A DNA stretch of 64,000 bases from an uncultured Collinsella sp. Lineage in GTDB: Bacteria > Actinomycetota > Coriobacteriia > Coriobacteriales > Coriobacteriaceae. The translations under genes and the position numbers were made by a program. The notes under the pieces are model-generated. The model was not told where the DNA came from. It searched no databases and was given only the letters and a program-made list of their open reading frames with translations. The number at the start of each line of letters is the position of its first letter. Positions within the stretch are counted from its first letter, which is position 1. Location: contig UPXY01000002.1 of assembly GCA_900538305.1 (NCBI GenBank), positions 62,001 through 126,000 on the forward strand, given 5' to 3'. This document shows positions 43,150-51,886 of the stretch, piece after piece.

Positions 43150-43233
43150 GGCATGTAACATTACCCCAGGGGTTTTCGACATACCCGGTGAGTTTACTCA
43201 TGTCGAAAAACCCCTGGGGTAATGTTACATGCC
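43150..43233 (+). repeat. Long inverted repeat, family F, ending at an RBS
   Basis: Arms GGCATGTAACATTACCCCAG and onward (43150-43182) and their complement (43200-43233) pair over 33 bases with one extra A, around a 17-base loop. The right arm stops 3 bases before the AAAAGGAG ribosome-binding site of the next gene. The transcribed form is a very stable 5' hairpin. Confidence 0.9.
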
Positions 43234-43248
43234 AGAAAAGGAGCTGCT

Positions 43249-43899
43249 GTGACAGACACCGCATTTCAGCTGGGCAAACCGGCGCTTGTGTGCCGTTGGC
43301 GCCTCGCGGGGCGACATGTGCCGCTCCTCAACCGGCATATGCGCGCACTCTCGCAGCGGCGCGTGAACGGTGAGGCGCTCTCGACGAACCTGCTTGGCTG
43401 GGTAAAGCAGCATATCGAATGGTCTCTGGCAGAAGACCCCGCTGCGGTAGCGGATGGTGTCCTCATGATCGTGGTGGACGAGGCGGGGCAAGCAGCGATG
43501 AGCACGGGCGCTTATGAGCCTCTGGCCGACGCATCGCTCGAAGATCTTGCCCTGCGCGCGCAGACGGCTCAAGTCGAAGCATCCGAGCTCGGCGTCGCCC
43601 CCGAGGTGCTGTGCACGGCGGAAGACGGCGGAATCACCATCGGGCTATCGACGGATGTTCCGGCGGCGGGTGCGACGAGCTTGGTCGAACATCTTGCACA
43701 GACACGCGGCATCGCGCTCAAGCGCGATCCGGCACTGCCGTTCCGTGCGGTATCCGGCCTCGTGGGCGGTGAGGCGTTCCTTGTGTCCGACGAGTACGGC
43801 ATCGTTGCTGCAACGAATGCGGGGTGCGCACAGGAAGATACGGGTACCGTCGCGTTCCTTTCAGCTGCCTTTGAAAAGCTCTACGATGCTGTCCGCTAG
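43249..43899 (+). CDS. Uncharacterised 216-residue protein upstream of a two-component pair
   Basis: It starts at GTG 43249, with AAAAGGAG 6 bases upstream; a start 9 codons earlier would lie inside the inverted repeat. It is a soluble protein without signal peptide or membrane helix. It has a basic N-terminal helix region (RLAGRHVPLLNRHMRALSQR) and a beta-rich remainder. Family not recognised. It lies 40 bases before the response regulator gene on the same strand and probably shares its transcript. Confidence 0.65.
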   Translation: MTDTAFQLGKPALVCRWRLAGRHVPLLNRHMRALSQRRVNGEALSTNLLGWVKQHIEWSLAEDPAAVADGVLMIVVDEAGQAAMSTGAYEPLADASLEDLALRAQTAQVEASELGVAPEVLCTAEDGGITIGLSTDVPAAGATSLVEHLAQTRGIALKRDPALPFRAVSGLVGGEAFLVSDEYGIVAATNAGCAQEDTGTVAFLSAAFEKLYDAVR

Positions 43900-43939
43900 G
43901 TAGCCCCCGTTTGATTCATATCGGGTAAAGGAGCCACGC

Positions 43940-44605
43940 ATGTCCCTCATCTATGTAGTCGAAGACGATGCTGCGATTCGCGGCGAGCTCGTGCAGGCGC
44001 TCGAGCGCAACGGGTTCGAAGCTGTGTGGTGCGAGGCGTTCGACCACGTGATCGAGGATGTGCAGGAGCGCAATCCCGACCTCGTGCTGCTCGACCTCAC
44101 GCTGCCGGGTACCGACGGCCAGTTTCTCTGCCGTGAACTCCGCGCCGTCTCTGAGGTGCCCATCATCGTGCTTACCTCGCGCGTGACCGAAATCGATGAA
44201 GTCATGAGCATGACCATGGGCGCCGACGACTTCATTCCCAAACCATACAGCACGCGGGTGCTCGTGGCGCGCATCCAGGCATTGCTGCGACGCGCCGCCG
44301 GGGGAGCGGAGCGCACCGTATTGGAGCACAAGGGCGTGACGCTCGATGTATCGCGCTCCATCGCGCAGGCGGCGGGCGGTCAGATCGAGCTCACGAAGAA
44401 CGAGATGCGCATCTTAGGCTTGCTCATGGCGCATGCCGGGACGATCGTTTCGCGCGAAGAGATCATGCGCGACCTGTGGGACTCCGACGCCTTTGTGGAC
44501 GACAACACGCTTACCGTGAACATTAACCGCCTGCGCGCGACGCTCGCGAAGATCGGGGTGAGCGATTACCTCACCACGCATCGCGGGCGCGGATACTCGG
44601 TCTAG
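43940..44605 (+). CDS. OmpR-family response regulator (BceR-like)
   Basis: 221 residues. The receiver domain has YVVEDD, phospho-Asp in LVLLDLTLPG (about residue 52), LTS and KPY. The winged helix has LTKNEMRILGLLMAH, DDNTLTVNINRLRATL and a final GRGYSV. The N-terminal spacing and EMRIL segment resemble BceR/GraR regulators. AAAGGAG precedes the ATG. It is followed after 9 bases by its kinase. Confidence 0.92.
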   Translation: MSLIYVVEDDAAIRGELVQALERNGFEAVWCEAFDHVIEDVQERNPDLVLLDLTLPGTDGQFLCRELRAVSEVPIIVLTSRVTEIDEVMSMTMGADDFIPKPYSTRVLVARIQALLRRAAGGAERTVLEHKGVTLDVSRSIAQAAGGQIELTKNEMRILGLLMAHAGTIVSREEIMRDLWDSDAFVDDNTLTVNINRLRATLAKIGVSDYLTTHRGRGYSV

Positions 44606-44614
44606 GAGGGGTTC

Positions 44615-45685
44615 ATGAAGTTCGGCTCCTTCGTGCTCTCGCACGCCTCAACGTGCTTCATACTTGCCATCGTGGTGTTAATCTCGTCTTTCGTGCTGTT
44701 CGTAGCCGGCGTGTCGGTGAACATCATCGTGTTCACGGCGATCGTCGAGGTGATTGGCACGCTGACGGCGCTTGCGATCGATTGGACGCGCAAGAAGCGC
44801 TTCTTCGGGGATTTGGAGGCGTGTGCGAGCGAGGTCGATCATCCGCTGTGGATGACGGAGATGGTTGATCGGCCGGAGTATCTCGAGGGTTCGATCACCT
44901 ACGACGCGCTGAGCGCGATCGCGCACGCGGCAAACGACGACGTCGCCGAGTACCGCCGGCAGGTCGCCGATTATCGCGAGTACATCGAGACGTGGGTGCA
45001 CGAAGCGAAGTCTCCGCTCGCCGCGGCGCATCTTATGGTCGACAACCTGCGGGCAGAAGCTCTTGCCGACACCGCTGCAGAGAAGACGGAGTCGATCGAC
45101 GAGGAACTCAAGCGCGTGGAGGGCTATATCGACCAGGTGCTGTTCTACGCCCGTTCGGAGGCGCTCGACCGCGACTACCTCATCCGCGCATATTCACTCG
45201 CAGATCTCGTTGCGGCGGCGTTGCGTGCGAACGCTTCCACGCTTATCGGAGCGCATGTCGCGCCCGTGCTCGGCACGCTCGACTTCGAGGTGTTCACCGA
45301 CGAGAAATGGGTCGAGTTCATCTTGGGACAGATTATTCAGAATTCGGTGAAGTACGCGCGCGAAGAGAGCCCGCGCATCGAGTTCTCAGGCAAGCTCATC
45401 GGCGAGGGGAGCGCTGACGAGCGCGTGGAGCTCACCGTGAGCGACAACGGTTGCGGCGTGAGTGCTTCCGATGTGCCCCGCGTGTTCGACAAGGGCTTTA
45501 CCGGGGAGAACGGTCGCACTGGCAAGCGCTCGACGGGTATCGGCCTGTATTTGGTGAAGCGCCTCTGCGACAAGATGGGTGTGGGCGTTGCCGCATCCTC
45601 GCAACCGGGCGAGGGCTTCGTGATCACCCTCACCTTCTCCCGCAACAAGTTCCGGTTCGTTGACCGGGGGGGGGCGCTCCTCTGA
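44615..45685 (+). CDS. Intramembrane-sensing histidine kinase (BceS-like)
   Basis: 356 residues. Two membrane helices lie close together (CFILAIVVLISSFVLFVAG and NIIVFTAIVEVIGTLTALAI) with almost no outside loop, the hallmark of the BceS group. The H box is WVHEAKSPLAAAH (about 128), close to the group's WVHQxKTP. The N box is GQIIQNSVKYA, and the G boxes are DNGCG and STGIGLYLVKRL. In the group a BceAB transporter is the true sensor of bacitracin-like peptides; none is adjacent. A run of nine G (45666-45674) lies in the last codons and could slip, changing only the final few residues. Confidence 0.9.
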   Translation: MKFGSFVLSHASTCFILAIVVLISSFVLFVAGVSVNIIVFTAIVEVIGTLTALAIDWTRKKRFFGDLEACASEVDHPLWMTEMVDRPEYLEGSITYDALSAIAHAANDDVAEYRRQVADYREYIETWVHEAKSPLAAAHLMVDNLRAEALADTAAEKTESIDEELKRVEGYIDQVLFYARSEALDRDYLIRAYSLADLVAAALRANASTLIGAHVAPVLGTLDFEVFTDEKWVEFILGQIIQNSVKYAREESPRIEFSGKLIGEGSADERVELTVSDNGCGVSASDVPRVFDKGFTGENGRTGKRSTGIGLYLVKRLCDKMGVGVAASSQPGEGFVITLTFSRNKFRFVDRGGALL

Positions 45686-45687
45686 GG

Positions 45688-45720
45688 TGACCCAATAAGG
45701 GACAGGTGCATTTTGGGACA
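45688..45720. repeat. Small palindromic repeat, family E copy 2
   Basis: TGACCCAATAAGGGACAGGT, then TGCATTTTGGGACA, has complementary ends TGACCCAA and TTGGGACA (one mismatch). It aligns to 23795-23824 over 30 bases. It overlaps nothing and starts two bases after the kinase stop. Confidence 0.6.
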
Positions 45721-45845
45721 TCCCGCACGCGGCGAGCGAAGCGATGCCGCCCAACCCCGCATCCGACCCTTTGAGTGGGCGAATCGCGGCAACCCGAGGT
45801 ACCCCCCTCGCCCCCTCCGCCCGCTCGTGCAAGTAGGTAAGCGCA

Positions 45846-45952
45846 GGGCTGAGGGCATTCCCGTCGTACGAGTTCCGCACGCAAAGGAGGCGCCAGTGGC
45901 GCCTCCGTCTTGCGCAGGACTGTTTGAAGTACGACGGGAATGCCCTCAGCCC
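45846..45952. repeat. Long inverted repeat, family H, with a nested hairpin, between convergent genes
   Basis: Perfect 24-base arms at 45846-45869 and 45929-45952 (GGGCTGAGGGCATTCCCGTC, then GTAC). In the centre a second perfect hairpin at 45886-45906 (GGAGGCGCCA with TGGCGCCTCC) is flanked by CGCA/TGCG. It sits between the kinase gene and the convergent universal stress gene. Confidence 0.92.
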
Positions 45953-45965
45953 GGATGGAGCGCCC

Positions 45966-46406
45966 CTACTTCACGACCAAGATATCGCAGTCCGTGCTGC
46001 GCAGCAGGAACGTGGAGATCGACCCGAGCAGCGCATACTTAATGGAAGAGAGCCCGCGAGCTCCGCACATCACCAGATCGGGCTGAATGACATCGAGCAT
46101 CTCATCCTTGAGCGTCTCACGGATGCGGCCGGCGCGGATGATGATCTCCACATCGGCGACATCGGGGTTCGCCTTGGCCTCTTCGACCGCTGGGGCGATG
46201 GAGTCGCGGAACGCCGTCTCGAGCCCGTTGATGAGGTCGACGGGGTATGCGCCGGCGGATTCGAGCGCCGTCGAGTCGATGACATGCCCGATGTAGAGCT
46301 TCGCCCCGTTGTTCGCGGCGACCTTGATGGCGCGCGCAAGCACAAAGTCCTGCTGATCGGTGCCGTCGAGCGCAACGAATACCTTGGAATAACCCTCTTG
46401 AATCAT
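45966..46406 (-). CDS. Universal stress protein, ATP-binding UspA type
   Basis: 146 residues, a single USP domain. It begins VFVALDGTDQQDFVLARAI and ends with the nucleotide-binding loop GARGLSSIKYALLGSIS (G-2x-G-9x-G-S), followed by the final strand CDILVV. Members bind ATP and are induced in stationary phase and stress; the specific role is unknown. AAGGAGG precedes the ATG at 46406. It is a single gene. Confidence 0.92.
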   Translation of the reverse strand: MIQEGYSKVFVALDGTDQQDFVLARAIKVAANNGAKLYIGHVIDSTALESAGAYPVDLINGLETAFRDSIAPAVEEAKANPDVADVEIIIRAGRIRETLKDEMLDVIQPDLVMCGARGLSSIKYALLGSISTFLLRSTDCDILVVK

Positions 46407-46591
46407 CGTGTGCCTCCTTGCGTTGGATGCAACTGTGGTGGGCGCCAACCGTGTGGAACGCCCTTGGTTGCGTCGGTTATACCCCGTTGTGCGCGAAGAG
46501 GTTTAAGTATTCTGTGAACGATACGGCTTTCTCCGTGTGCGTACGTTTTTCTGGTCGATAATGGCATCTGCAAAACGTACAGGGAGGCGCC

Positions 46592-47533
46592 ATGGATTTC
46601 ATCGAGCTGCTCAAATCGGCGTTCCTCGGTCTCGTCGAGGGCATCACCGAGTGGCTACCCATCTCCTCGACCGGTCATATGATTCTCGTCGATGAGTTCA
46701 TCAGCTTGAGCGTTACACGTGAGTTCTGGAACATGTTCCAGGTCGTGATCCAGCTCGGCGCGATCCTTGCCGTGTGCGTGTACTTCTTTCACCAGCTCAA
46801 TCCGTTCTCGCCGCGCAAGGACGCCGAAGAGCGCCGCGGAACCTGGTTGCTTTGGGGCAAGATCGTGGTTGCGTGCATCCCGGCGGCAATCATCGGCATC
46901 CTCTTCGACGACTTCATGGAAGAGCATCTCTATAACGCGGCGGTGGTCGCTTTAGCGCTCATCGTCTATGGCGTGGCATTCATCGTGATCGAGCGCTGGC
47001 GTGCGCGCCGGTTCGAAATCCGGGTGGCTTCCGAGGGTCTTCAGGCGGGGGGTCGTCCCGCGGGGGCACATTTCGCCACGCCCGCTGCGGCGGCTGAGCC
47101 CACGGAAGGCGGCGATTTTGGCTCCATCACGCGGTTGGAAGATCTTCCGTGGTCCATAGCGTTCGGTATCGGAATGTTCCAGGTGCTCTCGCTCATTCCG
47201 GGCACCTCGCGCTCGGGCTCCACGATCATCGGCGGCTTGTTGCTGGGTACGACGCGCTCCGTCGCAGCTGAGTTCACGTTCTTCTTGGCGATTCCCGTCA
47301 TGTTCGGTGCGAGCGCGCTCAAGCTCGCGAAGTACATCTTTCTCGATGGCGGCACGTTCGGGGTGAACGAGGTCTCGATCATGGTGGTCGGCTGCGTCGT
47401 GGCGTTCGCAGTATCCCTCATCGCCATCAAGTGGCTCATGGGTTTCGTGCGTCGTCACACGTTCACCGTGTTCGGCGTCTATCGCATCGTGCTCGGCGTG
47501 CTGGTGCTGGGGTACTTCTTCCTCATTGCATAA
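46592..47533 (+). CDS. uppP: Undecaprenyl-diphosphatase (bacitracin resistance protein)
   Basis: Integral membrane enzyme that dephosphorylates undecaprenyl diphosphate to recycle the peptidoglycan lipid carrier; high levels confer bacitracin resistance. 313 residues, longer than the usual 270 because of a hydrophilic Ala/Glu-rich loop (about 145-180). The signature motifs [15 protein letters not shown] and [10 protein letters not shown] are intact. GGGAGG precedes the ATG. It follows a BceRS-like pair by about 1 kb, fitting an envelope-stress theme, but it is divergent from the stress protein gene and has its own transcript. Confidence 0.95.
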   Translation: MDFIELLKSAFLGLVEGITEWLPISSTGHMILVDEFISLSVTREFWNMFQVVIQLGAILAVCVYFFHQLNPFSPRKDAEERRGTWLLWGKIVVACIPAAIIGILFDDFMEEHLYNAAVVALALIVYGVAFIVIERWRARRFEIRVASEGLQAGGRPAGAHFATPAAAAEPTEGGDFGSITRLEDLPWSIAFGIGMFQVLSLIPGTSRSGSTIIGGLLLGTTRSVAAEFTFFLAIPVMFGASALKLAKYIFLDGGTFGVNEVSIMVVGCVVAFAVSLIAIKWLMGFVRRHTFTVFGVYRIVLGVLVLGYFFLIA

Positions 47534-47697
47534 CGACTTCGTTGCATGCCGCGCCGCGACGGCATGAGTGCAGCGAGAGCAGGTTGGTTTCCACTGGTTT
47601 GCTGTGTCGCGTCGCGGCAGCATGCTTCCAGCTATAGGACTACAATACATAGCATTGCATAGGCGAAGTGATTTATGCCAGATAAGGAGGCCGCTCT

Positions 47698-49224
47698 ATG
47701 CATGCTAAGACGATCTGCAAGGTATTAGGTGGCGCTGCGGCACTTGCCGCCGGGTCTGCACTTGGGGCGGTGGGAGCGGTCTGCGCGGTGCGCGCGGCGA
47801 AGATGAAGCCCTCGCGGCCAGATGGTGCGCCGCTCGGGACAAATGGCTACCACGCTGGTGACGACGCGGTGGGGCGGTTCCAGGAGCTCCTGCGCATCCC
47901 CACTGTTTCGCGCGACGATCCGGCGCTGGTCGATCGCAGGCACTTCGCGCGCTGGGTTCCCACGCTCCGGCGTTTGTACCCGCTTACCTTCGCGGCGTGC
48001 GAGCTCCACATGATCGATGAGTTTGGGATTCTCATGCGCTGGCCGGGCGTGAATTCCGCGTTCGACCCCATTGTCATGATGGCGCATCACGATGTCGTGC
48101 CGGTCGAAGGGCAGGTGTGGGAGCACGATCCATTCGGCGCGGAGATCGTCGACGGAGAGATCTGGGCACGCGGATCGCTCGATACGAAGTGCATCATCGC
48201 CGCGTTCTTCGAGGCTGCCGAACATCTCATCCGCTCCGGGTACACGCCGCCACGCGATGTGTGGTACTTCTCGTCGAATGCCGAGGAGACGAGCGGGCCT
48301 GCTGCGCGCGACGCCGTTGCCTGGCTGCGTGGCCACGATATCCATCCGTACCTGGTGCTCGATGAGGGCGGTGCCGTTGCCGGCGATACCCCGCTCGGCG
48401 TGAAGGTGCCGGTTGCTATGGTAGGCGTCTCGGAGAAGGGGCATGTGGACCTTACCGTCACGGCGCACGCCGACGGTGGCCACGCCTCCACTCCCACGGA
48501 TATCGACGCCCCGCGGCTGCTCGCCCGTGTGTGCGAGCACATCGCTGCGCATCCAGGCATACCATGTTTTACGGAGGCGCTCGACGCCACGCTTGCCGAG
48601 CTGGCGAGTCGCAGCAGCCTGCTCTACCGTCTGGTGTTCTCGAACCTATGGCTCACCCGTCCGGTGGTCGCGAAGATCATGGCCGCCGACGGCGAGACGG
48701 CGGCGATGCTGCGCACCACGTACGCGCTCACGCAGCTCGAGGGTTCGAATGCGCACAACGTGTTGCCGCCGGTGGCGAGTGCGAACTTCAACGTGCGCGT
48801 CGCACCCTTCGAGACCGTTGCAGACGCCGTGCAGCGTGCCCGCGTCCTGGCGGCAGAGGAGTGCGTCGCGAGCGGCGTCTCGCCCGACCATGTGACAGTC
48901 GAGATCAACGACGCCGTGCCCTATACCGAGCCGGCGCCCATCAGCCCGTTCGAGAACGATGCCGCCTTCGATTACCTGCATCGTTGCGTCGCCGGCGTGT
49001 ATCCCGAGGCAGGATTCGCTCCGTACGTGCAGAATTCCTGCACCGATTCACGTGAGTTCAACGAGATTTGCGAGCGCGTGTACCGTTTCTGCGGCTTCGA
49101 GTACTCGGGTGAGGCGCGCGGGCTCATCCATGCGGAAAACGAGCGCATCGGCGTCGACGTCTACAAGCGCGGCATCGAGTTCTACATGGCGTTTTTGGCG
49201 AATCTCGACCAGCTTGCCGGATAA
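47698..49224 (+). CDS. M20-family metallopeptidase with N-terminal hydrophobic segment
   Basis: 508 residues. An N-terminal hydrophobic stretch (LGGAAALAAGSALGAVGAVC) could be a signal anchor. Metal ligands are in MMAHHDVVPV (His, about 131), the bridging Asp is in RGSLDTKC, and the catalytic Glu is in AEETSG. C-terminal ligand segments are SRE and LIHAENE. The domain order (catalytic, inserted dimerisation, catalytic) and the length fit the PM20D1/CPS1 carboxypeptidase branch. The likely role is hydrolysis of N-acyl amino acids or dipeptides. AAGGAGG precedes the ATG. It lies 84 bases before an MFS transporter gene, so the two may form an uptake-hydrolysis pair. A TACAAT box is at 47641. Confidence 0.87.
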   Translation: MHAKTICKVLGGAAALAAGSALGAVGAVCAVRAAKMKPSRPDGAPLGTNGYHAGDDAVGRFQELLRIPTVSRDDPALVDRRHFARWVPTLRRLYPLTFAACELHMIDEFGILMRWPGVNSAFDPIVMMAHHDVVPVEGQVWEHDPFGAEIVDGEIWARGSLDTKCIIAAFFEAAEHLIRSGYTPPRDVWYFSSNAEETSGPAARDAVAWLRGHDIHPYLVLDEGGAVAGDTPLGVKVPVAMVGVSEKGHVDLTVTAHADGGHASTPTDIDAPRLLARVCEHIAAHPGIPCFTEALDATLAELASRSSLLYRLVFSNLWLTRPVVAKIMAADGETAAMLRTTYALTQLEGSNAHNVLPPVASANFNVRVAPFETVADAVQRARVLAAEECVASGVSPDHVTVEINDAVPYTEPAPISPFENDAAFDYLHRCVAGVYPEAGFAPYVQNSCTDSREFNEICERVYRFCGFEYSGEARGLIHAENERIGVDVYKRGIEFYMAFLANLDQLAG

Positions 49225-49249
49225 AGGCAAGGAACTCCAGCGCCGGATG

Positions 49250-49291
49250 GGGAATGGGTTGGTTGGGGACGCGCTTCTTTCAACCCATCCC
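49250..49291 (+). repeat. Small inverted repeat in the MFS gene leader
   Basis: GGGAATGGGTTG and CAACCCATCCC pair with one bulged base. It lies 17 bases before the MFS start, in the spacer after the M20 peptidase gene. Confidence 0.45.
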
Positions 49292-49308
49292 GCAGGGAAA
49301 GGATTGAT

Positions 49309-50643
49309 ATGGCTACCAGCAAACAGGCGGTGAAGGCGGCGAGCCGGCTCGATTACGCGAGCGTGGCGTTCGCGGCCCTGCCATTCATGGGCATGATCAG
49401 CTTCTGGCAGGTATTCGACGGTATCGTGCCGCTCATGCTCACCGATACCTTCGGCCTGGATAACGCCACGACGGGTGTGGTCATGGCACTCGACAACGTT
49501 TTCGGCCTGTTCCTCCTGCCGCTCTTCGGCATTCTCTCGGACCGCTGCGCGAGCAAGCTCGGGCGCCGTACGCCGTTCATCATGGCGGGCTCCGTGGTGG
49601 CTGCCATCGCGGTGCCGCTCATCGCCGTGGCGAACAACCTGCGCAGCTTCCCGCTGCTCATCGCCATGATCTTGCTCACACTCGTGGCGATCTGCGCGTA
49701 TCGCACCATGACCGTGGCCATCGTGGCCGATATCACACCGCGCCCGCTGCGTACCAAGGCGGATTCTATCGAGAAGATCGTGGGCTACGCGGGCACGGGT
49801 GTGATGCTCGTGGCGATCACACTGCTGGTTCCCGATGTCGAGCATCCAGATTACCTGCCGCTTTTCGGTCTTCAGGCAGCGTTCATCTTAGGCTCTGCGA
49901 TTCTCTACTTCTGGCGCGTTCGCGAGCCTAAGCTTGTGGAGCGCATGCACGAGAAGAGCCTCGAGATGGGCATCGAAGAGGCGGAGATCGACACGGACGA
50001 CTCGCCTGAGGCCGGCGGCAAGCAACGTGTCACCGACCCGTCCATTCGCATGTCAATCATCATGATCCTTGCTGCGACGTTCTTCTACTATATGAGCTAC
50101 AACGCGATGACGACGAACATCTCGCGCTATGCGGACGCATTCTTCGGCATGGCGGGTGGCAGCTACGCGATCATCAATATCGTGACCATCGCGGGCGGTT
50201 TGCTCTCGTATGTGCCCATCGCGAACCTTTCGCTCAAGTATGGGCGCAAGGCCATGGCTGTCATCACGTCTGCCGTGGTGGTCGTGGGCTCGGCGATCAT
50301 CTGGCTTGTGCCGGGCTTCAACCCGCTCTTCTACGTGGTCTTCCTCTTCATGGGCGCAGCGTTGGGCGGCGTGGACCTGTGCGTGTATCCCATGCTGCTC
50401 GAGCTCTGCGATTCGAACAGCGTCGGCCGCTATTCGGGCTACTACTACACCGTTTCCATGGCAGCGCAGGTAGTAACGCCCATTCTGTCCGGCATGGTGA
50501 TGGACGCCGCGCCAACGATGCTCTTTGGCTACATCACGCTCATGGGCGCGTTCATGCTGCTCACGGTGCTTGCCGCAAAACATGGCGACACGATCCTCAT
50601 CGACGAGGTCGCGCGTCGCGAGGAAGCGTACAACCAGAAGTAG
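49309..50643 (+). CDS. Major facilitator superfamily transporter
   Basis: 444 residues, 12 predicted membrane segments. MFS motif A between helices 2 and 3 reads GILSDRCASKLGRRTPFI, which is the sugar-porter/SLC45-like form. A hydrophilic central loop (about 215-245, acidic) splits the halves. GAAAGGA precedes the ATG. The partner upstream M20 peptidase suggests peptide or acyl-amino-acid traffic, whereas the motif suggests glycosides; the substrate is open. Inverted repeat G copy 1 follows the stop and separates it from the convergent oppF. Confidence 0.88.
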   Translation: MATSKQAVKAASRLDYASVAFAALPFMGMISFWQVFDGIVPLMLTDTFGLDNATTGVVMALDNVFGLFLLPLFGILSDRCASKLGRRTPFIMAGSVVAAIAVPLIAVANNLRSFPLLIAMILLTLVAICAYRTMTVAIVADITPRPLRTKADSIEKIVGYAGTGVMLVAITLLVPDVEHPDYLPLFGLQAAFILGSAILYFWRVREPKLVERMHEKSLEMGIEEAEIDTDDSPEAGGKQRVTDPSIRMSIIMILAATFFYYMSYNAMTTNISRYADAFFGMAGGSYAIINIVTIAGGLLSYVPIANLSLKYGRKAMAVITSAVVVVGSAIIWLVPGFNPLFYVVFLFMGAALGGVDLCVYPMLLELCDSNSVGRYSGYYYTVSMAAQVVTPILSGMVMDAAPTMLFGYITLMGAFMLLTVLAAKHGDTILIDEVARREEAYNQK

Positions 50644-50719
50644 TTGGCGCATCGCGTGGCGTCGCGTGCCGCGTGCCGCGGCTGAACTTGCGTGCCGGGA
50701 GCGCGTGCCAAGAGTTCTT

Positions 50720-50795
50720 GTGTGCTAAAAATTGGAGAAACCGTCACGAAGGAGATGTTGAAAGCCCCTTCGTGACGGTTTCGGCAATTTTTAGC
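50720..50795. repeat. Long inverted repeat, family G copy 1, after oppF
   Basis: Arms at 50720-50750 and 50765-50795 pair over 31 bases with two mismatches (core GAAACCGTCACGAAGG). The arm matches copy 2 at 61152-61239 almost base for base. It sits between convergent MFS and oppF genes, at the 3' boundary of the peptide operon. Confidence 0.9.
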
Positions 50796-50842
50796 ACGTA
50801 AAGCTTGCGGGCGGGTGGAAGCACGGTGCGCAAGCGGCGGCG

Positions 50843-51886
50843 CTACGCTTCCAGCGGATGGTGGCAGGCGCAGAATCGGCCCTCACCGAAATCGCGCATC
50901 GCGGGTTTCTGCGTGCGGCACAGCTCGTCGGCGTATGGGCAGCGCGTGCAGAAGCGGCACCCAGCGGGCGGGTTGATAGGCGAGGGAATCTCGCCCTCGA
51001 GCAGCTGGCGCTTGCGGTTCGCCTGCGAGGGATCTGGGATGGGTACGGAATCGATGAGAAGCTTCGTGTAGGGATGCAGAGGACGCGTGTAGGCGTCCGG
51101 CGTGGGGCACACCTCGCAGAGCTGTCCCAGGAACATGACGCAGATGCGCGTGGAGATGTAGCGCACCACGGCAAGGTCGTGTGAGATGAAGAGGAACGAG
51201 ATGTTCGTCTCGCGCTGAAGTTTGCGCAAGAGGTTCAGAATCTGCGCCTGGATGGACACATCGAGAGCGGAGACGGGCTCGTCGCAGACGATGACCTCGG
51301 GGTTCGGCGCCAAAGCACGTGCGATGCCCACGCGTTGACGCTGGCCACCGGAGAGCTGGTGCGGGTAGCGCTCGTAGAACTCTGGACCCAAGCCGACGCG
51401 CTCCATGAGGGAAAGCACGCGCTCACGCTGCTCGGCTTTGGAAACGCCTGCGGCACGCAGCGGCTCGGCGATGATCTCGCCCAGCGTGAGATGCGGGTCG
51501 AGCGACGAGAACGGGTCTTGGAAGACGATCTGCATCTTCTTGCGAGCTTCGCGCAGCGCCTTGCCCTTCAGCTTAGTGATATCCTCGCCGTCGAGAAAGA
51601 CCTCGCCGGAAGTGGGGTCGATGAGGCGGACGGCCATGCGGCCGAGCGTCGACTTGCCGCAGCCGGATTCACCCACGAGTGCGAGCGTTTCGCCACGCGC
51701 GATGGAGAACGAAACATCGTCGACGGCGTTTACCACGCCGGCGTTCGTCTTGAAGTGCTTGGTGAGATGCTCGGCGCGAAGCACGGGCGTCTTCTGCGCG
51801 CTCGTGGACGTCTCGGTGATCGGCTCGGCGTCGCCCGTGGGCGCATCGGTGGGCACAGAAGTTTTAATCTCATCGGTGGTTGCCAT
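50843..51886 (-). CDS. oppF: Oligopeptide ABC transporter ATP-binding protein OppF
   Basis: 347 residues. A polar Thr-rich N-terminus of about 30 residues precedes the ATPase. Walker A is GESGCGKST (about 75), the signature is LSGGQRQRVG, and Walker B is VIVCDEPVSALD, then SHDL. The C-terminal oligopeptide_HPY extension has the Cys-rich [15 protein letters not shown], which in relatives binds an Fe-S cluster. It is the last gene of the operon. The ATG comes one base after the oppD stop, with GGAGG inside oppD. Confidence 0.94.
   Translation of the reverse strand: MATTDEIKTSVPTDAPTGDAEPITETSTSAQKTPVLRAEHLTKHFKTNAGVVNAVDDVSFSIARGETLALVGESGCGKSTLGRMAVRLIDPTSGEVFLDGEDITKLKGKALREARKKMQIVFQDPFSSLDPHLTLGEIIAEPLRAAGVSKAEQRERVLSLMERVGLGPEFYERYPHQLSGGQRQRVGIARALAPNPEVIVCDEPVSALDVSIQAQILNLLRKLQRETNISFLFISHDLAVVRYISTRICVMFLGQLCEVCPTPDAYTRPLHPYTKLLIDSVPIPDPSQANRKRQLLEGEIPSPINPPAGCRFCTRCPYADELCRTQKPAMRDFGEGRFCACHHPLEA

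Noticed and set aside
45666..45674. Phase-variable poly-G tract in the BceS-like kinase gene
   Set aside because: The nine-G run is real, but it is within the final codons, so slippage would change only a few C-terminal residues.
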